Of a DNA stretch of 64,000 nt, positions 1 through 9,074 are shown in pieces. Position 1 is the stretch's first letter. The number at the start of each line of letters is the position of its first letter. Both the position numbers and the translations under genes were made by a program. This DNA is from an uncultured Rhizobiaceae bacterium (GTDB lineage Bacteria > Pseudomonadota > Alphaproteobacteria > Rhizobiales > Rhizobiaceae): the NCBI GenBank assembly GCA_958296345.1, contig CATQIJ010000006.1:62001-126000 (forward strand), given 5' to 3'. Below the pieces are notes generated by a model. The model was not told the origin of the DNA. It did no database searches and saw only the letters and a list, made by a program, of their open reading frames with translations.

Positions 1-1
1 A

Positions 2-694
2 GTCGCTGATAAGACAACTGGCCTTCATGCTGCTTATGCAATGCTGGCGGCTTTCTTGCATAAAGAGCGTACCGGGCGTGGGCAGTTTGTTGAAGTTCCT
101 ATGATGGAGTGTATGGTTTCTTTCACCATGGCTGAAAACCTTTATGGACATACATTTGTATCACCTAAGCCACCCATTGCTTATGCTCGCTCGATAAATC
201 CAATGCGTAAACCTTATAAAACGAAGGATAGCTATATCGCTTTAATGCCCTATTCAGATGATAACTGGCGAAGGTTTTTTAGGCTTGGTGGGCGTGAAGT
301 ACTGATGGAAGATGAGCGCTATGCAACCTATTCAGCTCGCACTAATAATATTACGGATCTATATAAAGAAGCAGAGATCATTGCTCTTCAGCGCACAACT
401 GATGAATGGATGGACGTTCTTGCAGAAGAAAACGTACCTTGTATGAGAGTTCATACCCTAGACAGTGTCTTAGAGGACCCTCAACTCAGAGATACTGGGT
501 TTTTAGAAGAACGCGATCATCCTACAGAAGGTCGGTATCTTGCAATGAATAACCCAATCAAGTTTTCAGATAGTCCTGCTCAAATTGATCGTGACCCCCC
601 TATGTTGGGCCAAGATAATGAAGAAGTTCTAAGTGAGCTTGGATTTGATGCTGAAACGATCAAAAATCTGAAAGCTGAAAATGTTTTTGGATGA
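2..694 (+). CDS. CaiB/BaiF family CoA transferase, 3' part
   Basis: Class III CoA transferase moving CoA between carboxylic acids. The gene is cut by the window edge: the frame is already open at base 2 and reads VADKTTGLHAAYAMLA, the conserved stretch that precedes the KERTGRGQ motif, so the ATG at 41 is internal. The rest carries the usual C-terminal domain, including the DEWMDVLAEENVPCMRV segment and the closing ENEEVL-type helix (here DNEEVLSELGFD). A ThDP enzyme follows 258 bp downstream on the same strand, a pairing seen again at 17-20 kb. The substrate cannot be told from this fragment. Family assignment is firm. Confidence 0.9.
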   Translation, partial: VADKTTGLHAAYAMLAAFLHKERTGRGQFVEVPMMECMVSFTMAENLYGHTFVSPKPPIAYARSINPMRKPYKTKDSYIALMPYSDDNWRRFFRLGGREVLMEDERYATYSARTNNITDLYKEAEIIALQRTTDEWMDVLAEENVPCMRVHTLDSVLEDPQLRDTGFLEERDHPTEGRYLAMNNPIKFSDSPAQIDRDPPMLGQDNEEVLSELGFDAETIKNLKAENVFG

Positions 695-952
695 TTTTTT
701 TGCAACCCTTTTAAGTGCAATGGAGCCAGCAAACCCGAAGGTGCTGACTCCACTCACGAAAGCGAAAATATCCGAACCTCTGAAGAGGCTTGTCAAAATT
801 CCATCAGGGCTTGATAGGCTGGGGCACCCTGACATTCCGCGTAGTCAATTTACATGTCGAGTCTTAAAAATCAACAATATAGTCTTTAATAATTACAAAT
901 ATTTCCTGTATTCTTTTTAAAAATACAAACAACGTTGTGAAAGTAATCAATT
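695..952. other. Intergenic region with two small hairpins
   Basis: 258 bp without a convincing gene. An imperfect hairpin at 722-751 has arms GGAGCCAGCA and TGCTGACTCC with one mismatch, but no T-run follows it. A second short one (CAGGG/CCCTG) lies near 806-833. Short reading frames here have no ribosome binding site or recognisable product. Confidence 0.4.
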
Positions 953-2578
953 ATGCAGCCTGCTGGTCACGTTTTAGTCAACTGTTTGAAAGAACAGGGC
1001 GTTGAAAGAGTTTTTTGCGTACCCGGAGAAAGCTATTTAGCTGTTCTTGATGGGTTGTTCGAATCGGGGATTGAAACTGTTGTTGCTCGTCATGAGGGTG
1101 GTGCTTCTATCATGGCTGAGGCTGATGGTAAAATGACTGGTAGGCCAGGTATTTGCATGGTAACAAGAGGGCCTGGTGCAACGAATGCTTCTTGCGGAGT
1201 TCATATTGCAGCCCAAGATTCGACACCGATGATTTTGTTCATTGGCCAAATTGGTAGGCAGATGCGAGGACGCGAAGCATTTCAGGAAATGGATTATCGT
1301 GCTTTTTATGGATCTGTTGCTAAATGGGTAGACGAGATCGATGATGCATCACGTATCCCTGAAGTTATCAACCATGCTTGGCATGTTGCTATGTCTGGAA
1401 GGCCGGGGCCCGTTGTAATTGCTTTGCCAGAAGACATGTTGCGGGATATGGTTGAAGAACAATCAGGTCCTTTTGTTGAAGTTGCTAACCCTGCGCCAAC
1501 ACTTGGTGATTTAAAAAAGTTTGTGACGTTACTTGAAAACGCTTCTAGTCCGATGATTGTTGCAGGCGGTTCTCGGTGGAATGAAGAAGATGCGGATATG
1601 CTTCGCCAGTTCAGCGAAGCATGGGGAATTCCTGTTGGAGTTTCATTTAGGCGGCAACAATTAATGGATGCAACGCACCGTAATTATGCTGGTGATGTTG
1701 GGCTGGGGATTAATCCCGAACTTAAAGAGCGTGTTGCTAAATCTGATTGTTTGATTTTGCTTGGCTGCCGATTTAGTGAAAACCCGAGTCAGGGCTTCTC
1801 TTTGCTGGATATGCCTGGGAGTGGCAATGGCCTTGTGCATGTTCATCCAGGGGCTGAAGAGTTGGGGCGAATTTATTCAGCAGAAGTTTCTATCAATTCG
1901 ACATCGGGAATCTTTTTAAGCTCTTTGCTTGAATGGCCTGTAAAGAAGAATTGGCAAGATCAGGCAGACGAAGCTCATCGCAGCTATCTTGAATGGACGA
2001 ACGAACCACCCAAGGGTGTTGGCGACGTGACGATGAGTAATGCAATTGATATATTGCGTAATAAGCTTCCTGACGATGCAATTTTATGTAATGGTGCTGG
2101 TAATTACGCAATTTGGTTGCACCGATTCTATCGTTACAAATGGGGCACGCAATTGGCACCTACTTCTGGCTCTATGGGTTATGGCATGCCAGCGGCGATT
2201 GCAGTAGCTAAACGTAATCCTGATAAGACCATTGTGGTTTTGGCAGGTGATGGTTGCTTCCAGATGCACGGCATGGAATTCGGTGTTGGTTGTGAGCATA
2301 ACCTTAATATCAAGGTGATTGTCTGTGATAATGAAATCTATGGCACGATAAAAATGCATCAGGATCGTGATTACCCGGGGCGTGTTTCTGGTACGCGGAT
2401 GAAGAACCCTGATTTTAACGCATGGGCAAAGTCTTATGGGGCGAATGCCTATACGGTGATTAAAGATAGTGAGCTTGAGGGTTGTCTTGAAGAAGCGCTC
2501 AAAGAATATGGCCCAGCGCTTATTCATCTGAAACTAGATGCGCGTGATATTGCGCCTGGTAAGGTGATTGAAGCTTGA
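953..2578 (+). CDS. ThDP-dependent acetolactate-synthase-like enzyme
   Basis: 541 aa, full length for the acetolactate synthase/oxalyl-CoA decarboxylase/2-hydroxyacyl-CoA lyase superfamily. The cofactor-activating glutamate is in ARHEGGA (E48). The central domain follows, and the ThDP/Mg motif starts at GDGCFQMHG (about residue 432) and closes at CDNEIYG. The family makes or breaks C-C bonds next to a carbonyl using ThDP. It sits behind a CaiB-type CoA transferase and overlaps the next ABC ATPase gene by 4 bp (start codon TTG at 2575), so it is probably a catabolic enzyme acting on a transported substrate, not IlvB of valine synthesis. No small subunit gene is present. Exact substrate unknown. 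Confidence 0.85.
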   Translation: MQPAGHVLVNCLKEQGVERVFCVPGESYLAVLDGLFESGIETVVARHEGGASIMAEADGKMTGRPGICMVTRGPGATNASCGVHIAAQDSTPMILFIGQIGRQMRGREAFQEMDYRAFYGSVAKWVDEIDDASRIPEVINHAWHVAMSGRPGPVVIALPEDMLRDMVEEQSGPFVEVANPAPTLGDLKKFVTLLENASSPMIVAGGSRWNEEDADMLRQFSEAWGIPVGVSFRRQQLMDATHRNYAGDVGLGINPELKERVAKSDCLILLGCRFSENPSQGFSLLDMPGSGNGLVHVHPGAEELGRIYSAEVSINSTSGIFLSSLLEWPVKKNWQDQADEAHRSYLEWTNEPPKGVGDVTMSNAIDILRNKLPDDAILCNGAGNYAIWLHRFYRYKWGTQLAPTSGSMGYGMPAAIAVAKRNPDKTIVVLAGDGCFQMHGMEFGVGCEHNLNIKVIVCDNEIYGTIKMHQDRDYPGRVSGTRMKNPDFNAWAKSYGANAYTVIKDSELEGCLEEALKEYGPALIHLKLDARDIAPGKVIEA

Positions 2579-3310
2579 GTGAAATCTTAATCAAAGCAAT
2601 AGACTTAGGGTTTTCTTATAAAGCTGATAACGGTGATGTTGAGGTTTTAAAAGATATCAATTTGAGTGTTTCAAAAGGAAGTTTTCTTTCAATCATTGGT
2701 CCATCTGGTTGTGGTAAGACTTCACTCTTGCGGTTGATTGCTGGATTAGAAAGTCCAACTAGCGGTAATATTGAAGTTGCGGCACAAAATTCATCTTACG
2801 TGTTTCAACAGCCAGCACTTTTCCCGTGGGCAACTGTGAAATCTAATATCGCCAAGCCTTTGAAGCTGACCAAAGCTAAACAGGTGGAACAAAAAGTAGG
2901 GGATGTTCTAGAGCTTGTTGGACTTTCAGAGTTTGCAGATAAATATCCGCATCAACTCTCTGGCGGTATGCAGCAGCGTGTTTCGATAGCACGCGCGCTT
3001 GCAATGGAACCTGATTTGCTTTTGATGGATGAGCCTTTTGGTGCCTTAGATGAGCAAACGCGCGAGAATATGAATTTGGAATTACACTCGCTTTGGAAGA
3101 CAACGGGTAAAACGGTTTTTTTTTGTAACGCATTCGATTTCGGAGGCTGTGTTTTTATCGACAGATATTTTGGTTCTTTCTTCTATGCCAGGAAAAATAA
3201 TTAGTTATATGAAAAACCCTGTTCCTGCTCAGCGGTCACCAAAAAGTTTTGATACCGCAGAGTTTATTGAAACAGTTTCCAGAATCCGCAACATGATGCG
3301 GTCTATGTAA
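2575..3310 (+). pseudogene. NitT/TauT-type ABC transporter ATPase, frameshifted
   Basis: ATPase subunit of a nitrate/taurine-class importer. Visible in order: Walker A GPSGCGKTS, Q-loop VFQQPALFPW, signature LSGGMQQR, Walker B LLLMDEPFGALDEQT. The open frame then derails in a run of nine T at 3116-3124 and would stop at 3204. Removing one T restores KTVFFVTHSISEAVFLSTD, which supplies the missing H-loop histidine, and the frame runs to TAA at 3308-3310 (about 245 aa, normal length). The indel is in a homopolymer, so a sequencing error is likely. No permease or binding protein gene lies downstream; they may lie upstream of the window. Confidence 0.85.
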
Positions 3311-3417
3311 TTTTTCTACGTCGATTAAATTTTAATTTGCATGAAACTATTTGAGATTGAAAACGTTTCTTTCTTAACAGGTTGATTAACAATCTGTTCA
3401 AATAGGAGATAATTATA

Positions 3418-3840
3418 ATGTTTAAAAAAATTGCTATTACATCAATTGGCGCTGTTGCGCTGTTTTTAAGTGCCACATTGGTTTACGCTGACGATCATGC
3501 CTTGAAAGTTGTTGGTGAAAGTCAGGATGTCTCAGGCGGAACTGTTACGGCTTCCCGCATTACTGCTGATGCAAATGGCTGGATGGTTGTTCATCGTGTC
3601 AAAGAAAATGGCAAACCTGGTCCAGTTGTTGGTCACTCACCACTTAGGTCCGGTGAGAACACAAATGTAACTGCAATTTTAACTAGTTCTGTCGATAAGG
3701 GCGATAAGCTTATGTTGATGCTTCACGGCGAAACTGGTGGTACACAAACAGGTATTCTTGAATACACTCTTGGCGCTAAGGAAGATGGTCCAATCAAAGT
3801 TGATGGAAATCTTGTGATGGCAGTTATTGAAGCTCAGTAA
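3418..3840 (+). CDS. Exported DUF7282-like small protein
   Basis: 140 aa with a clear Sec signal peptide (basic MFKKIAI, hydrophobic core, cleavage near VYADD). The mature part is a small beta-rich domain containing GWMVVHRVKENGKPGPVVGHSPL and a C-terminal half rich in short strands, which I recall as the DUF7282 type of Ig-like domain. A good AGGAGA ribosome site precedes the ATG. It is probably a single-gene unit because it is closed by a strong hairpin at 3869-3898. Function unknown. Confidence 0.65.
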   Translation: MFKKIAITSIGAVALFLSATLVYADDHALKVVGESQDVSGGTVTASRITADANGWMVVHRVKENGKPGPVVGHSPLRSGENTNVTAILTSSVDKGDKLMLMLHGETGGTQTGILEYTLGAKEDGPIKVDGNLVMAVIEAQ

Positions 3841-3868
3841 AATTTATAATTTATTTGCTGAGTGAGTA

Positions 3869-3898
3869 GAGCAGATGCATTGGGTATTGCATCTGCTC
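3869..3898. terminator. Bidirectional terminator hairpin
   Basis: Perfect 11-bp stem GAGCAGATGCA/TGCATCTGCTC (3869-3879 with 3888-3898), loop of 8 bases, followed by AATTTCTTT. It lies between convergent genes and probably serves both. Confidence 0.75.
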
Positions 3899-3905
3899 AA
3901 TTTCT

Positions 3906-5108
3906 TTATGCTACTTCAAATAATCCAGCCGCACCCATGCCGCCACCAATACACATTGATACGACAACATATTTTGCACCACGACGTTTACCTTCAATGA
4001 GAGCATGGCCTGTCATACGTGCACCTGACATTCCGTATGGGTGGCCAATTGAGATAGCGCCGCCATTTACGTTGTAAATTTCAGGATCAATGCCAAGCGT
4101 GTCTCGGCAATATAGACACTGGCTGGCAAAGGCTTCGTTTAGTTCCCACAGGCCGATGTCTTCTACTTTAAGTCCATGCGTTTTTAAAAGCTTGGGAATT
4201 GCAAATACTGGGCCGATGCCCATTTCATCAGGGTCACAGCCTGCAACCGCCATACCCCGGTAAATCCCAAGTGGATTCAGCCCGCGTTTTTCAGCTTCTT
4301 TTTCTTCCATCAGGACAGAAGCCGAAGCGCCGTCTGAAAGTTGTGATGCATTGCCAGCCGTTATGAACTTACCTTCTTTAATTTGCTGACCACCTTTGAA
4401 TACAGGTTGTAAAGAATTGAGTCCTTCAAGCGTTGTTGTTGGGCGGTTACCCTCATCTTTTGCAAGTGTGACTTCGACGTCTGAAACTTCTTTGGTTTCT
4501 TTATCCATCACTTTCATACTAGATTTTAAAGGAACAATTTCGTCGTCGAATTTACCAGCTTCTTGTGCTGCTGCTGTTCGCATTTGAGATTGAAAACCGT
4601 ATTCATCTTGCGCTTCTCGTGAGACACCATAACGCGCTGAAACCACTTCAGCGGTCTCCAACATAGACATATAAGTGGATGGAATGTTTTCCATCAGCCA
4701 TGGATCCATGCCACGGTGCAGGTTCATGTGTTCGTTTTGTGTAAGAGAAATGGATTCTAATCCGCCGCCAACAGTTACTGTCATGTCATCAGAGATGATT
4801 TGTTTGGCAGCAGTGGCGATTGACATAAGGCCGGATGAGCATTGGCGGTCTAATGTCATTGCAGATACTGATGTAGGAAGTCCTGCACGTAGCGCGCATT
4901 GACGTGCAGTGTTCAAGTGTGTTGAACCTTGCTGAATGGCGGCGCCCATGATGACATCGTCGATCTCAGCTTTGTCTACGCCAGAACGTTCGACTGCATG
5001 TTGGATTGCATGGCCGCCGAGGGTTTGTGCTTGCGTGTCATTAAAAGCACCGCGATAAGCTTTGCCTATTGGGGTTCTTGCTGTTGATACGATAACTGCA
5101 GATCTCAT
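3906..5108 (-). CDS. Acetyl-CoA acyltransferase (thiolase)
   Basis: 400 aa, full thiolase. The acyl-accepting cysteine is C90 in DRQCSSGLM; the C-terminal catalytic His lies in [16 protein letters not shown] and the second Cys in [10 protein letters not shown]. It cleaves 3-ketoacyl-CoA with CoA, or condenses two acyl-CoAs. With the SDR, MaoC and acyl-CoA dehydrogenase genes nearby it completes a beta-oxidation set. An upstream disrupted small membrane protein gene ends just before it. Confidence 0.93.
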   Translation of the reverse strand: MRSAVIVSTARTPIGKAYRGAFNDTQAQTLGGHAIQHAVERSGVDKAEIDDVIMGAAIQQGSTHLNTARQCALRAGLPTSVSAMTLDRQCSSGLMSIATAAKQIISDDMTVTVGGGLESISLTQNEHMNLHRGMDPWLMENIPSTYMSMLETAEVVSARYGVSREAQDEYGFQSQMRTAAAQEAGKFDDEIVPLKSSMKVMDKETKEVSDVEVTLAKDEGNRPTTTLEGLNSLQPVFKGGQQIKEGKFITAGNASQLSDGASASVLMEEKEAEKRGLNPLGIYRGMAVAGCDPDEMGIGPVFAIPKLLKTHGLKVEDIGLWELNEAFASQCLYCRDTLGIDPEIYNVNGGAISIGHPYGMSGARMTGHALIEGKRRGAKYVVVSMCIGGGMGAAGLFEVA

Positions 5109-5132
5109 TTTATTCTCCTAGAAAATTGTAGT

Positions 5133-5365
5133 TTAGCCCCAACGGACAAGGCCAATAATTGCTGATGCGATTTAAAAATCTGGAGCACTAAAAATGTCCA
5201 ACGTTTGTCTATGACAGCCCATCCTGCAAATAGAAGTGCTGAAATTAGAAGTAAGCTAAAGCCCAAGATTTCATTGCCTGTGTTCGATGCAATTAGCATG
5301 GCTTAGGCAATAGCAAGTGCGGAACCTGTCGTTTCAAAAATTGTTATTAGCTTGCTTCTTGTCAT
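5133..5365 (-). pseudogene. Remnant of a small membrane protein gene
   Basis: Read from the ATG at 5365, the frame gives MTRSKLITIFETTGSALAIA, then a TAA (5305-5303), then AMLIASNTGNEILGFSLLL and a second hydrophobic segment ALLFAGWAVIDKRW. Near LQIF a single-base shift restores IASAIIGLVRWG followed by TAA at 5135-5133. The whole would be about 75-80 aa with two or three membrane segments. It lies between an SDR and thiolase gene and is broken by one nonsense codon and one frameshift. I do not recognise the family with certainty. Confidence 0.45.
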
Positions 5366-5367
5366 GT

Positions 5368-6264
5368 TTATTTTGCCATTTGCACGACTTTAACGACGTG
5401 TTCCGTGCCTGAATAAAACACATCAGTTTTTGACATGTCACTAATCGCCTCAAAGTTTGCTGCAATGCCATCTGCAGTGCGGTCTTCTTCGCTCAAATGC
5501 ATTCCTGCGCTTTCGCTGATTTGCATGGTTGTATAAGAACCAGCGCCTGCAAAAATTACGACATGATTAGGAGCGTCTTTTGAAACCATAAAGACTGCAG
5601 CTGGTGTCACGTATTTAGGATCGAGTTTTGCAAGCATGTCTTGCGTCAAAATATCTTCTGTCATGCGTGTTGCTGCCGTTGGTGCAAGGCAATTGATTTG
5701 AATGTTGTTCTTCGCGCCTTCAATGCAAAGGGTGTTCATTAGACCAACAAGGCCGAGTTTTGCTGCGCCGTAATTTGCCTGACCAAAGTTTCCGTATATT
5801 CCTGATGTAGAAGTCGTCATTAAGATACGACCGTAGTTTTGGGTTTTCATCTGATTCCAAACTGCCTTGGTACAATTTGCTGAACCGTTCAGATGAACAT
5901 CAACGACTGAATGCCAATCGGACATTTCCATTTTACCAAAAGATTTATCTCGTAAAATGCCGGCGTTATTGATGAGAACATCGATGCGACCCCATTTAGC
6001 AACTGCATCTGCAATCATGGCTTCGCAATTTGCGTAGTTCGTAACGTTCGCACCATTGGCAATTGCTTCACCGCCTGCGTCTATAATTTCTTGAGCAACT
6101 AGTTCTGCTGGTCCTAATGCACCGCCAGTGCCGTCTCTTGCTCCACCAAAATCATTGACGACAACCTTTGCTCCACGCCGGCCTAATTCTAATGCGTGGG
6201 AGCGTCCAAGGCCGTTTCCCGCGCCTGTTACGATGGCGACTTGGCCTTCAAAACTAATTGTCAT
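5368..6264 (-). CDS. SDR family 3-hydroxyacyl-CoA dehydrogenase-like
   Basis: 298 aa from the ATG at 6264, chosen because AAGGA lies just upstream and the product begins MTISFEGQVAIVTGAG; a longer frame to 6306 overlaps the MaoC gene end. Rossmann motif TGAGNGLG, then NNAG, then the catalytic Ser (STSGIYG) and YGAAK Tyr/Lys. The VVVNDFGG stretch after the first strand resembles the dehydrogenase domain of peroxisomal multifunctional enzyme type 2, which oxidises (3R)-3-hydroxyacyl-CoA. Pairing with the MaoC hydratase immediately upstream supports this role. Confidence 0.85.
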   Translation of the reverse strand: MTISFEGQVAIVTGAGNGLGRSHALELGRRGAKVVVNDFGGARDGTGGALGPAELVAQEIIDAGGEAIANGANVTNYANCEAMIADAVAKWGRIDVLINNAGILRDKSFGKMEMSDWHSVVDVHLNGSANCTKAVWNQMKTQNYGRILMTTSTSGIYGNFGQANYGAAKLGLVGLMNTLCIEGAKNNIQINCLAPTAATRMTEDILTQDMLAKLDPKYVTPAAVFMVSKDAPNHVVIFAGAGSYTTMQISESAGMHLSEEDRTADGIAANFEAISDMSKTDVFYSGTEHVVKVVQMAK

Positions 6265-6266
6265 TT

Positions 6267-6734
6267 TTAATCCTTTTTCAAAACAGTTAAGCCGAGCCAC
6301 TCGCAAACGAGGGCGGGCTTTTCAATATTTTCAATTTCTACCGAGATATCATATTTGGAAAGATACTCACCCGACTTATGTTCATTACATTCGACTAGCT
6401 TGATGTGACCTCTTAGGCGCGAACCTGATGGTACTGGCATGAGGAAGCGAATTTTTTCGAATCCATAATTGATGCTCATGGTAGAATTTTTAATCGAAGG
6501 GAGTGCATCATCAAAGAATTTGGAAAGTAGTGAGAGTGATAAAAACCCATGTGCAATTGTGCCACCAAAATCAGTTTCACGTTTGGTGCGTTCATCATCC
6601 ACATGAATGAATTGATGATCATGCGTAGCATCAGCAAACATGTTTATGAGGTCTTGATTAACTTTAATCCAAGGCGAGGTAACTTCTAACTTGCCCGCTT
6701 GTGCCTGATATTCTTCGATAGAGAGTTTGCTCAT
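6267..6734 (-). CDS. MaoC-like (R)-specific enoyl-CoA hydratase
   Basis: 155 aa from MSKLSIEEYQ. Single hot-dog domain with the hydratase signature FADATHDHQFIHVD (Asp and His of the active dyad) followed by GGTIAHGFLSLSLL. Hydrates trans-2-enoyl-CoA to (R)-3-hydroxyacyl-CoA. It lies only 2 bp before the SDR gene and just after another SDR, so it is probably co-transcribed and provides the step before that dehydrogenase. Confidence 0.88.
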   Translation of the reverse strand: MSKLSIEEYQAQAGKLEVTSPWIKVNQDLINMFADATHDHQFIHVDDERTKRETDFGGTIAHGFLSLSLLSKFFDDALPSIKNSTMSINYGFEKIRFLMPVPSGSRLRGHIKLVECNEHKSGEYLSKYDISVEIENIEKPALVCEWLGLTVLKKD

Positions 6735-6738
6735 GTTT

Positions 6739-7560
6739 TTACCTATGCAATCCAAATAAATCACTTTCAGGATTTACATGAACGCCGCCATCTAGTGGCA
6801 AAATCGCACCCGTAATATATGAACCACCTTTTCCACAAAGATAGAGCGTTGCACCTGCAATATCTTCTGGCTTTCCGATGCGACCAAGTGGAACACCTTT
6901 CCCAACATGATCTGCTTGATCGTCTGTTGCAGTGGCAAAAGCTGTCATTTTGCTTTGGAAAGGGCCAGGGGCAAATGCGTTGAAAGTAATATGACGTTCA
7001 GCTAATTCACGTGCCATGATTTTTGTTAGATGATGGACGGCAGCCTTGGATGCAGCATATGAATAAGCGCCTTCGCCAAGTGCTGCAGATCCCATTACAG
7101 AACCAAGGTTTATGACTCTGGCAGGGTCTTCGGGTGTCGATGCTCTTTCTAACAGTGGCATCAATTGTTGGGTGAGATGAAAAACCGCAGTAACGTTTAC
7201 GTCCATGACTTTGCCCCAAGCTTTATAGGGGAATTGGTCAATGGGTTCGCCCCAAGTAATGCCTGCATTGTTGATGAGAATGTCAAGTTTATCTGTTCTT
7301 GAATTAACGGCTTTAACTAGCGCATTGATGCCTTCTTCACTGCTGACGTCGCCCGCGAAACCTTCAGCTTTACCTGATGCGTCAAGTGAGTTTAATTCAC
7401 TTGCAACTGCCTCACATGCATCACCTTTGCGAGATGCGATCATGACATGGCATCCTGCTTCAACAAGAGCAGTTGCTGCCATTCTGCCAATGCCGCTTGC
7501 AGCACCTGTTACGAGTGCTGTTTTGCCTTCGAGTGAAAATAGTCTGTCGAGTATTCCCAA
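6739..7560 (-). CDS. SDR family oxidoreductase
   Basis: 273 aa, NAD(P)-dependent short-chain dehydrogenase. TGAASGIG cofactor loop near the N-terminus, NNAG, catalytic Ser near LGSVMGSAALG, YSYAASK Tyr/Lys, and a C-terminal GAILPLDGGVHV typical of the FabG-like group. First gene of the minus-strand catabolic operon, divergent from the acyl-CoA dehydrogenase at 7659. Substrate unknown; a secondary alcohol or hydroxyacyl-CoA is likely from context. Confidence 0.88.
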   Translation of the reverse strand: MGILDRLFSLEGKTALVTGAASGIGRMAATALVEAGCHVMIASRKGDACEAVASELNSLDASGKAEGFAGDVSSEEGINALVKAVNSRTDKLDILINNAGITWGEPIDQFPYKAWGKVMDVNVTAVFHLTQQLMPLLERASTPEDPARVINLGSVMGSAALGEGAYSYAASKAAVHHLTKIMARELAERHITFNAFAPGPFQSKMTAFATATDDQADHVGKGVPLGRIGKPEDIAGATLYLCGKGGSYITGAILPLDGGVHVNPESDLFGLHR

Positions 7561-7658
7561 ATATCTGCTCCCAATCAGCTTTTGTCATTGACTTTATAAC
7601 TCACACAATGCTCCTATTTTGACGTATTCGTAAAGGGTAAAATTCACTGGAGAGAAAT

Positions 7659-8915
7659 ATGCCAACATCAAATTCATCATCTTCTATGAATCTTGGGATG
7701 AGCGAGCATTTAAAGCCGCTTCATGAAAAAGTAGCTGAAATGATTACTAGTGAAATTATTCCGCTTGATGACGAATTTTTAGCGGAAGTGGAAAAAGGCG
7801 ATCGCTGGGAATATACACCTCGCCAAACGGAAATCCTTGAAGGTTTAAAAGCAGAAGCTAAGAAACGTGGGCTTTGGAATTTTTGGCTTACGGATTCTGA
7901 AAGAGGCTATGGTTTAACAACTGTTGAATATGCTTATCTGGCAGAAGAAATGGGTAAGGCGCATTTGGGCGCTGAGGTATTTAACTGTTCTGCGCCAGAT
8001 ACGGGTAATATGGAAGTATTTGAGCGCTATGGCACGGAGGCGCATAAAAAAGAGTGGTTAGCTCGTTTGCTTGAAGGCGAAATTCGTTCTGCTTATTTAA
8101 TGACAGAACCTGATGTTGCTTCATCAGATGCGACTAATATTTCTATGTCTTGTGTTAAAGATGGCGATGAGTATGTCTTGAATGGCCAAAAATGGTGGTC
8201 GTCTGGTGCGGGTGATCCTAGATGTGCAGTTTATATTGTGATGGTTCATACGCCAGATGATACGCGTTCGAAACACCAACAACATTCTCAAATAATTGTC
8301 GATGCTAAATCAGCAGGTATTGAAGTACTTCGCCCGATGCAGGTTTACGGCCATGATGATGCACCGCATGGTCATATGCATATTAAGTTCACTGATGTAC
8401 GCATTCCAGCAGAAAATCTTTTGCTAGGTGAGGGACGGGGCTTTGAAATTTCGCAGGGGCGACTTGGGCCAGGGCGAATTCATCATTGTATGCGCGCTAT
8501 TGGACAAGCTGAACGTGCGCTTGAAATGATGTGTAAGCGTTCGATGCAGCGTGAAGCTTTTGGTAAACGTCTTGCTGAGTTGGGTGCAAATTTTGATATT
8601 ATTGCTAACTGCCGCATGGAAATTGAGCAAGCAAGATTACTTTGCCTCAAGGCTGCTTGGATGATGGACCAAGGTGACCCAAGAGCTGCTGCTCCGTGGA
8701 TATCGCAAATTAAAGTTGTTGCGCCATTAATGGCTCTGAAAGTGATTGATGAAGCGGTTCAAATGTATGGAGCACAGGGTATCTCACAAGACACATCTTT
8801 AGCGCGTGCATGGACACATGTACGTACGCTTCGTCTTGCGGATGGACCTGATGCGGTACACCGACGTCAGGTTGCAAGAAATGAGCTGCGAAAATATACG
8901 CAGGAAAAAATTTAA
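7659..8915 (+). CDS. Acyl-CoA dehydrogenase (ACAD10/11-like)
   Basis: 418 aa flavoprotein oxidising acyl-CoA to enoyl-CoA. Visible: helical N-domain, FAD-contact segment AYLMTEPDVASSDATN, WWSSGAGDPRC, then the C-terminal helical domain with QREAFGKRLAELGANFD and MYGAQGISQDTSLARAWTHVRTLRLADGPDAVH. The last stretch is close to the ACAD10/11 subfamily form (SQD, RTLRLADGPDEVH), not the short-chain type. Good GGAGAG ribosome site before ATG 7659. Divergent from the SDR/MaoC/thiolase operon and likely part of the same pathway. Confidence 0.9.
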   Translation: MPTSNSSSSMNLGMSEHLKPLHEKVAEMITSEIIPLDDEFLAEVEKGDRWEYTPRQTEILEGLKAEAKKRGLWNFWLTDSERGYGLTTVEYAYLAEEMGKAHLGAEVFNCSAPDTGNMEVFERYGTEAHKKEWLARLLEGEIRSAYLMTEPDVASSDATNISMSCVKDGDEYVLNGQKWWSSGAGDPRCAVYIVMVHTPDDTRSKHQQHSQIIVDAKSAGIEVLRPMQVYGHDDAPHGHMHIKFTDVRIPAENLLLGEGRGFEISQGRLGPGRIHHCMRAIGQAERALEMMCKRSMQREAFGKRLAELGANFDIIANCRMEIEQARLLCLKAAWMMDQGDPRAAAPWISQIKVVAPLMALKVIDEAVQMYGAQGISQDTSLARAWTHVRTLRLADGPDAVHRRQVARNELRKYTQEKI

Positions 8916-8924
8916 GACTCTAAC

Positions 8925-9048
8925 TTCCTCCCCCTTGAAGGGAGGTTGGTGAATGTAGTGAGCCGGTGGGGGATTAAATCTGAATGATGTTTCCCACCCA
9001 CTCTGCCGCTAACGCGTCAGTCGGTTGCCTCCCCGCAAGGGGGAGGCT
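8925..9048. repeat. REP-like composite palindrome
   Basis: Intergenic element with two self-complementary ends: a hairpin around TTCCTCCCCCTTGAAGGGAGG (about 8925-8945) and GCCTCCCCGCAAGGGGGAGGC (9027-9047), plus internal GGTGGGGGA/TTCCCACCC complementarity, so the whole can fold as one long stem. C/G-rich unlike its surroundings. This style of palindromic intergenic repeat is common in alphaproteobacterial genomes. A related-style palindrome is at 57.7 kb. Confidence 0.65.
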
Positions 9049-9074
9049 AAATATAGTGGAAGGGAAGTGAAAAA

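Noticed and set aside
5105..5299. Intact 64-aa membrane protein gene upstream of thiolase
   Set aside because: An in-frame stop just before it and a shift near its end show it is the middle of a slightly longer disrupted gene.
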